A stretch of 9,839 bases of DNA from Collinsella sp. (GCA_022720335.1 JAIHVJ010000062.1:1-9839), one strand, 5' to 3'. Counted from the stretch's first letter, positions 1 to 6,471 are shown. Notes: generated by a model from the letters alone, not told the origin. Program-made: numbers and translations.

Positions 1-105
1 GGCGCCATAGTCCATAATGCGAACGCAGATCTCGGGCCCGTTGAGGGTGTAACGATGAACGGGGGTACCGCACGGCGCGGTGCCGAAAAGCTCGGAAGTG
101 ATCAT
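1..105 (-). CDS. galM: Aldose 1-epimerase (galactose mutarotase), N-terminal 35 codons only
   Basis: This gene runs off the left edge, so only residues 1-35 are visible. They begin MITSELFGTAPCG and continue through a beta-strand ending VRIMDYGA. The spacing of a G-T-P-V-x-x-Y-T-L-x-N stretch followed by V-x-I-x-x-YGA is the usual start of the GalM fold (beta-sandwich galactose mutarotase-like superfamily). These enzymes interconvert alpha and beta anomers of galactose or glucose in the cytoplasm, upstream of the Leloir pathway. The ATG at 105-103 is preceded by an AGGA ribosome site five bases away, which supports this start. The gene is divergent from the DeoR-family regulator at 310, with about 200 bp between them, so the two may share control. 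The catalytic His and Glu residues lie outside the window and cannot be checked. Identification rests on the short N-terminus alone. Confidence 0.72.
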   Translation of the reverse strand, partial: MITSELFGTAPCGTPVHRYTLNGPEICVRIMDYGA

Positions 106-249
106 TTGGTTCCTAACATCGAGGTATTTCGGACAAACTGTAGCGCGAACAGGCGAGATTATCACTACACCCCACTAAAGCAGGGGGTATTTTTCTCAAA
201 AAAAGTAATGAAGGCGCAGTTGAAGGCTCATTTTTGGTCCGCGCAAGTC

Positions 250-258
250 TGATACAAT
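250..258 (+). promoter_or_regulatory. Extended -10 promoter for the DeoR-family gene
   Basis: The bases TG-A-TACAAT form an extended -10 element (TGn plus TACAAT, five of six matches to TATAAT). No good -35 is visible at 16-18 bp upstream, which is normal for extended -10 promoters. Transcription would start near 265 and leave a leader of about 45 nt before the GTG start at 310. The assignment is by motif only. Confidence 0.5.
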
Positions 259-309
259 TTGTTCATTATTGTTTGAATTGGCGTATGCGCGGAACAGCGA
301 GGACTCATC

Positions 310-1074
310 GTGATTAAGGCAGAGCGACAGGATAAGGTTCGCCAGCTGCTCGAGGAGCAGGGAACGGTCTCGGTTAAAGAGATCTCGGACGCCCTGGGCG
401 TCTCGGACATGACGATCCGCCGCGATCTGGAGGAACTCGCGAGCCTGGGCGAGATCGAGCGCGTTCACGGCGGCGCTCGCAGCGCGCAGAGCCGTCCCCA
501 TGCCATGCTGCGTCACGAGTACTCTCATAGCGAAAAGCGCACCAAGCACGCCGAGGAAAAGCTGCAGATCGCGCGCCGTGCCGTGGAGCTTATTGAGGAG
601 GGCTCGACTATCTTTTTGGGTACGGGCACCACGGTTGAGCAGATGGCCTCGATGCTGCCGGCGTGCCGCCTGCGCATCGTGACTAATTCCCTTTCGGTTT
701 TTAGCCTGCTCGAGGCGCGCGAGGATTGCGAGCTGTGCCTGGTGGGCGGCATGTATCGCCGCCGCACTGCCGCTTTTGTGGGACCAACAGCCGAGGATAC
801 CCTGCGTGCACTGGGCATCGATGCGGCGTTTATCGGCGCCAACGGCATTCTGGACGGTGACGTATCTACGTCCAATATGGACGAGGGCCGCATCCAGCAG
901 CTCGCCTTTAGCAAGGCGGACTCGCGCTATCTGATCGCCGATTCCAGCAAGATTGGCAAGCGCGACTTCTACACCTTCTGCCGTCTGGACAGCCTGGACG
1001 CCGTAGTGTGCGAGCCGAGCATCTCCGCCGAAGACCGCGCCGCCATCGAGGAGCACGCGCAGGTCATTTGCTAA
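310..1074 (+). CDS. DeoR-family sugar-phosphate-responsive transcriptional repressor
   Basis: This 254-residue protein has the full length and architecture of DeoR/GlpR/LacR repressors. Residues about 5-55 are the DeoR winged helix-turn-helix: a VSVKEISDALGVSDMTIRRDL helix pair followed by the RVHGGA wing that is a family signature. Residues about 80-235 are the DeoRC sensor, an ISOCOT-like fold with the sugar-phosphate pocket motifs GTGTT (104-108), TNS (125-127), FIGANGI (174-180) and ADSSKIG (210-216). The start is GTG at 310, chosen because GAGGA lies 6-7 bases upstream and the translation begins exactly where the family does (MIKAERQDKVRQLL). It is divergent from galM, so control of galM, of itself or of a galactose/tagatose pathway is plausible. 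It could be a LacR-like regulator, but it sits about 2 kb from lacG with an unrelated gene between, so no symbol is given. Its TAA directly abuts the stop of the opposing gene. Confidence 0.9.
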   Translation: MIKAERQDKVRQLLEEQGTVSVKEISDALGVSDMTIRRDLEELASLGEIERVHGGARSAQSRPHAMLRHEYSHSEKRTKHAEEKLQIARRAVELIEEGSTIFLGTGTTVEQMASMLPACRLRIVTNSLSVFSLLEAREDCELCLVGGMYRRRTAAFVGPTAEDTLRALGIDAAFIGANGILDGDVSTSNMDEGRIQQLAFSKADSRYLIADSSKIGKRDFYTFCRLDSLDAVVCEPSISAEDRAAIEEHAQVIC

Positions 1075-2331
1075 CTAGCGTAGCAGGCGATACTTCTGCC
1101 CTCTGCCGGTGCCTTCAACTGTCGCCAGGCCTGTCTCAACGAGTTTTTTGAGGATGCGAAGAAGCTTCGAGCGACTAAAGGTGACTTTGGCCGCAAGCTC
1201 GCTTGTCGATTGAGGGTGTACTCCGCTCAGCAGTCCGAATACGATAAGTTCGTCGCCTTTGAGCCCCGGGTTATCCATGAGTAGGGGAAGTGTTACCACA
1301 ATGGCGTTATCCGAAACTTGAAACCGGGGCTTTCTGACGCTGTCCTTATAGGTATCGCGAATTCGCATGATGCCCGTTCCAAAGGCTTCGATAAGACCCA
1401 GGCGCAAAAAGACTTCGGCAAGAATACGATTGCGTCTAACGGATAGCATGTCGGACAGATATTCATCGACGGTCATGCTTGCCGGCAAGCCGCCGGGCGA
1501 AGCGACTTCCACACGGTCGTCGAACATCGAGATGCGGATGTGTGCGGGCGCATCCCAAGTCCTATGAACGACTGCATTGGTAATGGCCTCGCGGAATGCT
1601 TCGAGCGGAATGAGCTCCTTGCGGATCCGCTCCATCCCCTGGATCTCTTCGTAGCAGTACTGGGCTTCGAAAAGCTCAAGGGCTCCGTCAATTTCCGCTA
1701 GAACGGATGCATGTTCAAGAGTCTTGCGCTGCTTAATGAGGTTGATAGTTTCACCAAACACTGCGATGTCGATACCCGGGAAGCCATTCTCGTCCGCGAG
1801 CAGTTCTGCCGCGTTGTTGTAGGTTCCGGTTTCATCAAGCAGGCCAAGGGTTTTGAGAGTATCGGTTGTGAATGACTGAAGCGAAAGTTTTGCTGTTAGA
1901 CGATTCTCTAAAACGGTGAAAGATAAATCTTGTTTGTTTGCCGGGAGCTGCTCAAAGGAGAGGTTTTGACCCTCGAGTACAAGACGCGAAAGGCCTAGGG
2001 CATCAACTGGAATGGTCGCGGTGTCATTGCGCTTGTATGCCTTCGAGCGGTATAGGTAAGGCTTCGATCTGCCGGGAAAGACCGTAAGCTCCACGGTTGC
2101 ATCGGGCTCGTCGATCTTTAGGGAGTAATCGGGCTGGGGGATGATCGAATCGTTAATCTTGTTTTCGATATCCAGGCAGGTCTGCTTGGGGTCATCGAGG
2201 CCAACGGCTTCTCCGTCGTCGTTAATTCCAAATAGAACGCGTCCTCCCGTGCCATTTGCATAAGCGGAGACGGTTTTAAGGAACGAATTGGTGACGCATT
2301 CCTTGAATTCAAGATCTTTGGATTCTTGCAT
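1075..2331 (-). CDS. AlbA_2 (Schlafen-type) / HATPase_c_4 / winged-HTH putative regulator (COG2865-like)
   Basis: This 418-residue protein has the layout of the predicted regulators grouped as COG2865. Residues about 1-110 are the AlbA_2 domain, with ESKDLEFKE at 3-11 and the strand-turn signature ANGTGGRVLFGINDDG at 25-40. Residues about 240-345 are a degenerate HATPase_c_4 module: EAITNAVVHR at 248-257, a RVEVASPGGLP loop at 273-283, RNRILAEVF at 302-308 region, and FGTGIMRI near 317-324. Residues about 360-418 form a winged helix (TSELAAKVTFSRSKLLRILKKL). The start at 2331 is preferred because GGAG lies seven bases upstream and the domain begins at residue 3. The frame stays open to 2697, but that extension translates the repeat array and has no domain. 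The gene is probably autoregulated through the array at 2357-2478. It looks less GC-rich than its neighbours, suggesting transfer. The biochemical role of the family is unsettled, and none is claimed here. Confidence 0.85.
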   Translation of the reverse strand: MQESKDLEFKECVTNSFLKTVSAYANGTGGRVLFGINDDGEAVGLDDPKQTCLDIENKINDSIIPQPDYSLKIDEPDATVELTVFPGRSKPYLYRSKAYKRNDTATIPVDALGLSRLVLEGQNLSFEQLPANKQDLSFTVLENRLTAKLSLQSFTTDTLKTLGLLDETGTYNNAAELLADENGFPGIDIAVFGETINLIKQRKTLEHASVLAEIDGALELFEAQYCYEEIQGMERIRKELIPLEAFREAITNAVVHRTWDAPAHIRISMFDDRVEVASPGGLPASMTVDEYLSDMLSVRRNRILAEVFLRLGLIEAFGTGIMRIRDTYKDSVRKPRFQVSDNAIVVTLPLLMDNPGLKGDELIVFGLLSGVHPQSTSELAAKVTFSRSKLLRILKKLVETGLATVEGTGRGQKYRLLR

Positions 2332-2356
2332 TGTGATGCTCCGTTTCGCTTCAATT

Positions 2357-2478
2357 TGACGTGAAAAATAACACGTAAAAATTTTACACGTCATTTTACG
2401 CGTCAAAATTATGACACGAAAAAATTTGCGTGTCATTATGCGCGTCAAAGTGACGCGAAATGACGCGCAAACGCGAAT
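2357..2478. promoter_or_regulatory. Operator-like array of about nine TGACRCGWAA half-sites in both orientations
   Basis: A short motif recurs throughout this AT-rich stretch. Forward copies lie at 2357 (TGACGTGAAA), 2369 (TAACACGTAA), 2412 (TGACACGAAA), 2451 (TGACGCGAAA) and 2461 (TGACGCGCAA), with a weaker one at 2469. Reverse copies lie at 2384 (TTACACGTCA), 2396 (TTACGCGTCA), 2426 (TTGCGTGTCA) and 2438 (ATGCGCGTCA). Three same-strand pairs are spaced exactly 12 bp apart, and the pairs alternate in orientation. The array ends 26 bp before the AlbA_2 gene start and overlaps its likely promoter. This is what a cooperative repressor-binding region would look like. The binding protein is inferred, the AlbA_2/wHTH protein itself being the first candidate. 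Confidence 0.7.
2408..2436 (-). promoter_or_regulatory. Sigma-70-type promoter for the AlbA_2 gene, inside the half-site array
   Basis: On the minus strand ATGACA (2436-2431) is followed after 17 bp by CATAAT (2413-2408). Each hexamer matches its consensus at five of six positions. Transcription would start near 2401, giving a leader of about 70 nt. Both hexamers overlap copies of the half-site motif, so a protein bound to the array would block RNA polymerase. Other TTGACG-like hexamers in the array exist because the repeat itself resembles a -35 box, so the exact promoter is uncertain. Confidence 0.5.
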
Positions 2479-2556
2479 GCATTGGCATTCTGAACAATAA
2501 CGGAGTTTGTAAGCCTGGGGCTTGATTGGGCTAACGCATGGAATTATCCGTATTCT

Positions 2557-2608
2557 CGAACACGCTTTCGGTATCATTTTGGCATTAAAAGATACCGAAG
2601 TGTGTTCG
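2557..2608. repeat. Long isolated inverted repeat (hairpin) of unknown role
   Basis: The left arm starts CGAACACGC and ends CGGTATC (2557-2575). The right arm starts GATACCG and ends GTGTTCG (2591-2608). The arms pair over about 18 bp with one bulged T and one G/A difference that becomes a G-U pair in RNA. A TTTT/AAAA extension (2577-2580 with 2587-2590) would close on a six-base loop, GGCATT. There is no T-tract on either side, so it is not a classic terminator. It lies about 225 bp upstream of the AlbA_2 start and does not share sequence with the 80-bp repeats. It could be a regulator site, a structured RNA or a remnant of a mobile element. Confidence 0.6.
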
Positions 2609-2680
2609 TGATGCCGATAATAATTAAGAAAGAGGAGCGCTTCGTAGCTGCCTGGAAAGTGAGGATTTGACCATCTGATT

Positions 2681-2977
2681 GTCTCGATCTGTAACAACTA
2701 GGCGATCAAATGCTCGTTAGATGTTACAGATTTAGATTTTCTGCCTGGCCGATTCCGTTTGTCTCAATCTGTAACAACTGGGACCGAAAAGCTCGGCTAG
2801 ATGTTACAGATCGAGATTGAGCGGATTGACCTGTGCGTTTGTCTCGATCTGTAACAGGTAGATGGTCAAAAGTGGGCTAGGTGTTACAGATTTAGATTAT
2901 TCGGACCGGCCTGCGCGTTCGTCTCAATCTGTAACAATTAGGACCGAAAATCCCAGCTAGATGTTACAGATCGAGAC
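2681..2977. repeat. Cluster 1 of 80-bp palindromic repeats (four units)
   Basis: Four 57-bp units start at 2681, 2761, 2841 and 2921, exactly 80 bp apart. Each has a left arm GTCTCRATCTGTAACA, a 25-base centre and a right arm TGTTACAGATYKAGAY (in unit 3 the base just before GTTACA is G within TAGGTG). The 23-bp separators are also related, with a TTCGG-x-C-x-GGCCTG-x-GCGTTT theme. Units 2 and 4 share a centre with GGACCGAAAA; units 1 and 3 instead have a GATCAAA or GGTCAAAA version. The arms can form a long stem, and in unit 2 CCGA/TCGG adds an inner stem. Spacers resemble one another and no cas genes are present, so this is not CRISPR. The cluster lies between the AlbA_2 upstream region and the lacG terminator. 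I do not recognise the family. Confidence 0.9.
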
Positions 2978-3001
2978 AAACGATCCGCTCAGGTCCGAGC
3001 C

Positions 3002-3044
3002 AAAAAAAGCCGCATGCGAACCCGTGGAGGGACTCACATGCGGC
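3002..3044 (-). terminator. Rho-independent terminator of the lacE-lacG operon
   Basis: On the minus strand GCCGCATG (3044-3037) and CATGCGGC (3016-3009) form an eight-base-pair GC-rich stem, directly followed by seven T residues (3008-3002). It begins 24 bp after the lacG stop codon. This is a textbook intrinsic terminator and separates the operon from the repeat cluster. Confidence 0.9.
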
Positions 3045-3067
3045 CGACAGGGGGTATGTGGCTGAAA

Positions 3068-4489
3068 CTAGGCCATGAGCAGACCGGTTTCCGCGACGTT
3101 CTTGTACCAGTACGCGCTCGCCTTGGGATAGCGCTTCTGGGTCTCAAAGTCGATGTAGAACAGGCCGTAGCGCTTGTTATAGCCGTTGGTCCAGGAGAAC
3201 TGGTCCTGCAGCGACCACACAAAGTAACCGTCGACGTTCACGCCGCCGTCGATTGCCTTGAGGATCCATGCGAGATGCTGACGCATGTAGTCGATGCGAG
3301 GGGCGTCGTCGATAAAGCCGTCCTCGAAGTCGTCCTTATAGCCCATGCCGTTCTCGGTGATGTAGATCTTCTTGTAGTTGGGGTAATCGTTCTTAATGCG
3401 GAGCAGCAGGTCGTAGAGGCCCTCGGGATAGATAATCCAGTCCCAATCGGTGGTGGGTACGCCTTCGCGCACGCATGACTCGCCCACGCCCTTGAGGAAC
3501 CAGCGCGAGGAGCCCTTGTCGCCGGTGCCATTGTGGTTGATGTCGTTTTCGCCCTCGGCGGCACGCAGGAACTGGCACTTGTAGGTGTTGACGCCCAGGC
3601 AATCGTTGTAGGGGAGCGCGGCGGTCAGCGCGGCGATGTCCTCGTCGCGGACGTCGAGCTCGCCGCCGGCGATATGGGCCAGCTTGGTCGCAGCCTCCAT
3701 GGTGTCGGCTGCATAGTGGCCGCGGAAGGTGGCGTCGAGTACCCAGCGGTTGTTGATGACGTCGGCCATGCGAGCTGCCTCGCAGTCGGCAGCGCTGTTG
3801 GGGTCGAGGGGATACTTGGGCTCCAGGTTCTGGACGATGCCGATCTCGCCCTCAAAGCCGCCCTCATGGAAGGCGACGACGGCCTTGGCGTGGGCCACCA
3901 TCATGTTGTGCATGAGCTGGAAGGCCTTGTCCAGACGATACTTCTCGCCGTGCGGCCAGTTGCCGACGATAAAGCTGCCCTCAGCGGTCGCGGGAATCTC
4001 GTTAAAGGTAAACCAGTGCTTGACCTCGGTGAACTCGGCAAAGCAGAACTTGGCGTACTCGACAAAGGCGTCGATCGTCGTGCGCGTCAGGAAGCCCTCG
4101 CCGCCGTTCTGGTAAAAGGCCTCAGGTGTATCAAAGTGATCGAGCGTGACATAGGGGATAACGCCGGCATTATTGCAGGTGGCAAAGAGCTCGTGATAGA
4201 AGGCAACACCCTCGGGGTTAATTTCGCCAGTGCCGTTGGGGAAGATACGGCTCCAAGCGATGGAGACACGGATACCGTTGATGCCGAAGCGCTGGCACAG
4301 GTCGATATCGACCGGGTACTTGTTGTAGAAATCGCTTGCGGGGTCGGGGGAGAAGCGACCCTGAGCAGCCAAGAAATCGTCCCAGGGTACTTTGCCCTTG
4401 CCGTGCGTACGGGTCTCGCCCTCAACCTGGTAAGCAGCGGTGGCGCCGCCAAACACAAAGCCGTTGGGGAACTGCATGGGATTGGTCAT
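3068..4489 (-). CDS. lacG: 6-phospho-beta-galactosidase (glycoside hydrolase family 1)
   Basis: This 473-residue GH1 enzyme hydrolyses lactose 6-phosphate to galactose 6-phosphate and glucose in the cytoplasm. The TIM-barrel landmarks are present: FVFGGATAAYQVEG at 11-24, acid/base Glu164 in TFNE (161-164) and nucleophile Glu379 in ITEN (377-380). The phosphate-binding loop FSWTNGYNKRYGLFY starts at 431, with Ser432, Lys439 and Tyr441 in the positions used by LacG for the sugar phosphate. Other stretches also match LacG as I know it from Lactococcus more than generic phospho-beta-glucosidases: ASDFYNKYPVD, GDKGSS and TTDWDWIIYPEGLYD. Length is normal (LacG is about 468). The ATG at 4489 has AAAGGA eight to nine bases upstream. 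It follows lacE after 75 bp on the same strand and ends at a terminator, so it is the second and last gene of the operon. Activity on 6-phospho-beta-glucosides too cannot be excluded. Confidence 0.93.
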   Translation of the reverse strand: MTNPMQFPNGFVFGGATAAYQVEGETRTHGKGKVPWDDFLAAQGRFSPDPASDFYNKYPVDIDLCQRFGINGIRVSIAWSRIFPNGTGEINPEGVAFYHELFATCNNAGVIPYVTLDHFDTPEAFYQNGGEGFLTRTTIDAFVEYAKFCFAEFTEVKHWFTFNEIPATAEGSFIVGNWPHGEKYRLDKAFQLMHNMMVAHAKAVVAFHEGGFEGEIGIVQNLEPKYPLDPNSAADCEAARMADVINNRWVLDATFRGHYAADTMEAATKLAHIAGGELDVRDEDIAALTAALPYNDCLGVNTYKCQFLRAAEGENDINHNGTGDKGSSRWFLKGVGESCVREGVPTTDWDWIIYPEGLYDLLLRIKNDYPNYKKIYITENGMGYKDDFEDGFIDDAPRIDYMRQHLAWILKAIDGGVNVDGYFVWSLQDQFSWTNGYNKRYGLFYIDFETQKRYPKASAYWYKNVAETGLLMA

Positions 4490-4522
4490 GAGTCATCCTT
4501 TCTGTGGGATTCGAATAGGGAG

Positions 4523-4549
4523 GGTGCCCGAACTGGGGATCCGGGCACC
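4523..4549. other. Intercistronic hairpin between lacE and lacG
   Basis: GGTGCCCG (4523-4530) and CGGGCACC (4542-4549) pair perfectly over eight bases around an 11-base loop. The minus strand has no following T-tract, so it is unlikely to stop transcription. It sits in the 75-bp gap of the operon and may affect mRNA processing or stability, giving unequal lacE and lacG levels. That role is inferred. Confidence 0.5.
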
Positions 4550-4564
4550 AACAGAGGGAGGAAA

Positions 4565-6343
4565 CTAGTCGAGGTTCTCGCGGAGCCACTTGATGGCGCC
4601 AGCGGGGTCGCGAGTAAGGTCGATATATTCCTTACCGCGGGGAGCGAGCAGCTTAATGCCCAGACGATCGGTGTCGGCCTTCATGTCGTTGTAGTAGCTA
4701 CGGACCTGCGGGGCAAGCACGATAACGTCGTACTGATCCATGATGGCAGTGTGCTGGCCATAGGCGCCTGCGGAGGAAGCGATGTTCTCTCCGGTCTGCG
4801 CAGCACCTTCCTTGATGGCGTTGGCAAGCATGGCAGAGGTGCCGGCGCCGGCGCACAGGACGAGGACCTTCAGGCCATCGACGTCCTTCTTAGCGGATGC
4901 GTCGGCGGCGGGCTCGGGCTGATCGGCGACAGGCTTGCTGTCGGCGGCAGCGGCGGTCGGCTCGACGGAAGCGGTAGCCTGCTCGACAACGGGCGCAGGG
5001 GCGTTGGCGGCGATGGTGGCAGCACCATCGGACTCAAGACCCAGCTCGGCGGCGCGTTCGGCCTCCTGGTCGCAGAGCAGCTTATCGTATGCCTTCAAGA
5101 ACGGCAGGTAGATGATGGCGTCCAGCAAGATGATGATCGCGACAAACACCAAGGCGATAAGCTGGAAGTTCGTGGTGATGAAGATGCCGATGGGGGCGGG
5201 GGTGGCCCAAGGCACCACGAAGGAGAAGCCGTTCATGCCCACGTTATCGATAAAGAACTTGGCAACACTCACGTTGACGCAGCCGGCGGCAACAAAGGGG
5301 ATGAGCATGTAGGGGTTAAGGATCATCGGCGCGCCAAAGAGCAGCGGTTCGTTGACAGCAAAGGCAACAGGAACAATCGAGGCCTTACCGACGGCTTTGA
5401 GCTGCTTGGACTTCATAAAGAGAATCAGCAGAAGCGGCACGATGAACGTGGCGCCGGTGCCGCCGAACTCACCCACGAGCGACATGTTGAAGGTGAGGGA
5501 ATGGGCGGGGTGGCCACCGGCCAGCAGAACCTGCAGGTTCTCGGCCTGGTTGGCAAGACGGATGGGGTCGATGCCCGGCTGGACGATCGAGGGGCCGTGG
5601 ACGCCGATGAACCAGAAGAACGCGGTGGCTGCCTGGATAAGGATAAGGCCAGGATAGGTTTCTGCAGCGGTGAAGAGCGGGGAGAGCAGTTTGATAAGCA
5701 GCTCGGAGAACGGAACGCCCATGAGGTTGCGCACGACGACATCGATGATGCCGCAGATGATGACGGCGCCACCGAAGGGGATAATGTCGCGGAAGTTCTG
5801 AGCGATGGCGCCCGGGACCTCCTTGGGCAGCTTAATGGTCAGATCGCGCGAGACGCAGAATTTGTAGACCCACACGGTGATGAACGCGGCGATATAGGCC
5901 GAGAACAGACCGCGCGTGCCCATGCTGGTGCAGTCGAAGACCGAAAGCTCGGAGCCGTTGAACTTGGTGGTGAACTGCGTAACAGCGAGCAGCAGCATGC
6001 TGCACTGGGCGGCAACCATGGTGGAGCCGTCGTTGAGCACCTTGCCGGCGGGCATGCGACGGTTCATGGAAGCCGTAAAGTTCTTGGCAGTGGTGCCGGC
6101 AACCATGATGCCCATGACGCCCATGGTGAAGTTGTACAGCTTGTTGCACCAGTCGATGAGCGGCTGGGGCAGCGTGATGCCAACTACGCCGGGAAGGGTG
6201 GCGATCAGCAGAAAGATCGAAGAGGTAAGGACGATGGGCATGCACCCAAGGAATCCGTCTTTGATGGCCTGGAGGTAGATGTTTCTCGAGATCTTCTCGA
6301 AGAACGGTTGATGCTTTTCGAGCATCTTTACGATGGCGTCCAT
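4565..6343 (-). CDS. lacE: Lactose-family PTS permease, fused EIICB
   Basis: This 592-residue membrane protein imports and phosphorylates a beta-galactoside (TC 4.A.3, lactose/cellobiose family). Residues 1 to about 425 are the EIIC channel with multiple hydrophobic segments. Its family landmarks are GVHGPS at 247-252 (His249) and NEPLLFG at 331-337 (Glu332), matching the substrate-contacting His and Glu known from ChbC. Residues about 428-488 are an Ala/Pro/Glu-rich linker. Residues about 491-592 are EIIB, with the phosphorylated Cys497 in VLVLCAGAGTSAMLANA. The C-EIIC-EIIB order and length match LacE (about 570 residues). The ATG at 6343 has GGAG four bases upstream. It is the first gene of the operon with lacG, which argues for lactose as substrate. 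The needed EIIA (LacF type) is not in the window. It is controlled probably by the divergent LacI protein through the palindromes at 6445-6488. Confidence 0.9.
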   Translation of the reverse strand: MDAIVKMLEKHQPFFEKISRNIYLQAIKDGFLGCMPIVLTSSIFLLIATLPGVVGITLPQPLIDWCNKLYNFTMGVMGIMVAGTTAKNFTASMNRRMPAGKVLNDGSTMVAAQCSMLLLAVTQFTTKFNGSELSVFDCTSMGTRGLFSAYIAAFITVWVYKFCVSRDLTIKLPKEVPGAIAQNFRDIIPFGGAVIICGIIDVVVRNLMGVPFSELLIKLLSPLFTAAETYPGLILIQAATAFFWFIGVHGPSIVQPGIDPIRLANQAENLQVLLAGGHPAHSLTFNMSLVGEFGGTGATFIVPLLLILFMKSKQLKAVGKASIVPVAFAVNEPLLFGAPMILNPYMLIPFVAAGCVNVSVAKFFIDNVGMNGFSFVVPWATPAPIGIFITTNFQLIALVFVAIIILLDAIIYLPFLKAYDKLLCDQEAERAAELGLESDGAATIAANAPAPVVEQATASVEPTAAAADSKPVADQPEPAADASAKKDVDGLKVLVLCAGAGTSAMLANAIKEGAAQTGENIASSAGAYGQHTAIMDQYDVIVLAPQVRSYYNDMKADTDRLGIKLLAPRGKEYIDLTRDPAGAIKWLRENLD

Positions 6344-6420
6344 AGAGCTCCTTTGCTACTTGATGCGCGATGCATGTGGATGGAACTGGTCGTCGATGGA
6401 TGGTCAGGACTGCCCGGAAA

Positions 6421-6439
6421 CCTTCCTGCTTAAGGAAGG
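6421..6439. other. Small hairpin in the lacE leader
   Basis: CCTTCCT (6421-6427) and AGGAAGG (6433-6439) form a seven-base-pair stem with a five-base loop. It lies about 80 bp upstream of lacE, just inside the operator. If transcription starts within the operator it would be at the very 5' end of the mRNA, where hairpins often protect from decay. It has no T-tract and no resemblance to a BglG-type antiterminator site. Confidence 0.4.
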
Positions 6440-6444
6440 CATTG

Positions 6445-6468
6445 CGAAATGACAACGTTGTCATTTCG
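6445..6468. promoter_or_regulatory. Primary LacI-family operator: perfect 24-bp palindrome
   Basis: The half-site CGAAATGACAAC is followed directly by its exact reverse complement, so all 24 bp are symmetrical around a central CG. A symmetrical site with central CG is characteristic of LacI/GalR repressors, which insert a hinge-helix leucine there. The site lies between lacE and the divergent LacI gene, nearer to lacE. No copy is seen upstream of the second permease within the 116 bp available. Confidence 0.8.
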
Positions 6469-6471
6469 TTA

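Noticed and set aside
83..95. CCGAAAAGCTCGG in galM identical to the centre of the repeat at 2783-2795
   Set aside because: Here it encodes part of the galM N-terminus (SELFG) and lacks the flanking arms, so the 13-base match is most likely chance.
169..194. ACCCC/GGGGT hairpin followed by TATTTTT, terminator-like on the plus strand
   Set aside because: The stem is only five base pairs and no plus-strand gene ends upstream of it. It lies between two divergent genes.
196..1056. Minus-strand 286-codon open frame opposite the DeoR gene
   Set aside because: It is a shadow frame with no recognisable domain. The plus-strand frame shows a complete DeoR-family protein.
2332..2697. N-terminal extension of the AlbA_2 frame by 122 codons
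   Set aside because: The extension translates the half-site array and the hairpin. The good ribosome site and the family start both point to 2331.
2681..2977. CRISPR array
   Set aside because: The units are 57-bp palindromes with 23-bp separators that resemble each other. Repeats and separators both vary, and no cas genes are present.
2681..2977. Integron attC sites
   Set aside because: Palindromes of about 60 bp suggested this, but the ends do not match the GTTRRRY / RYYYAAC core sites. There is no integrase and no cassette genes lie between units.
3533..6433. A 966-codon plus-strand open frame across lacG and lacE
   Set aside because: It is the antisense shadow of two clearly recognisable genes in GC-rich DNA. 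Its translation is Gly/Val/Asp-rich with no domain and crosses the operon gap.
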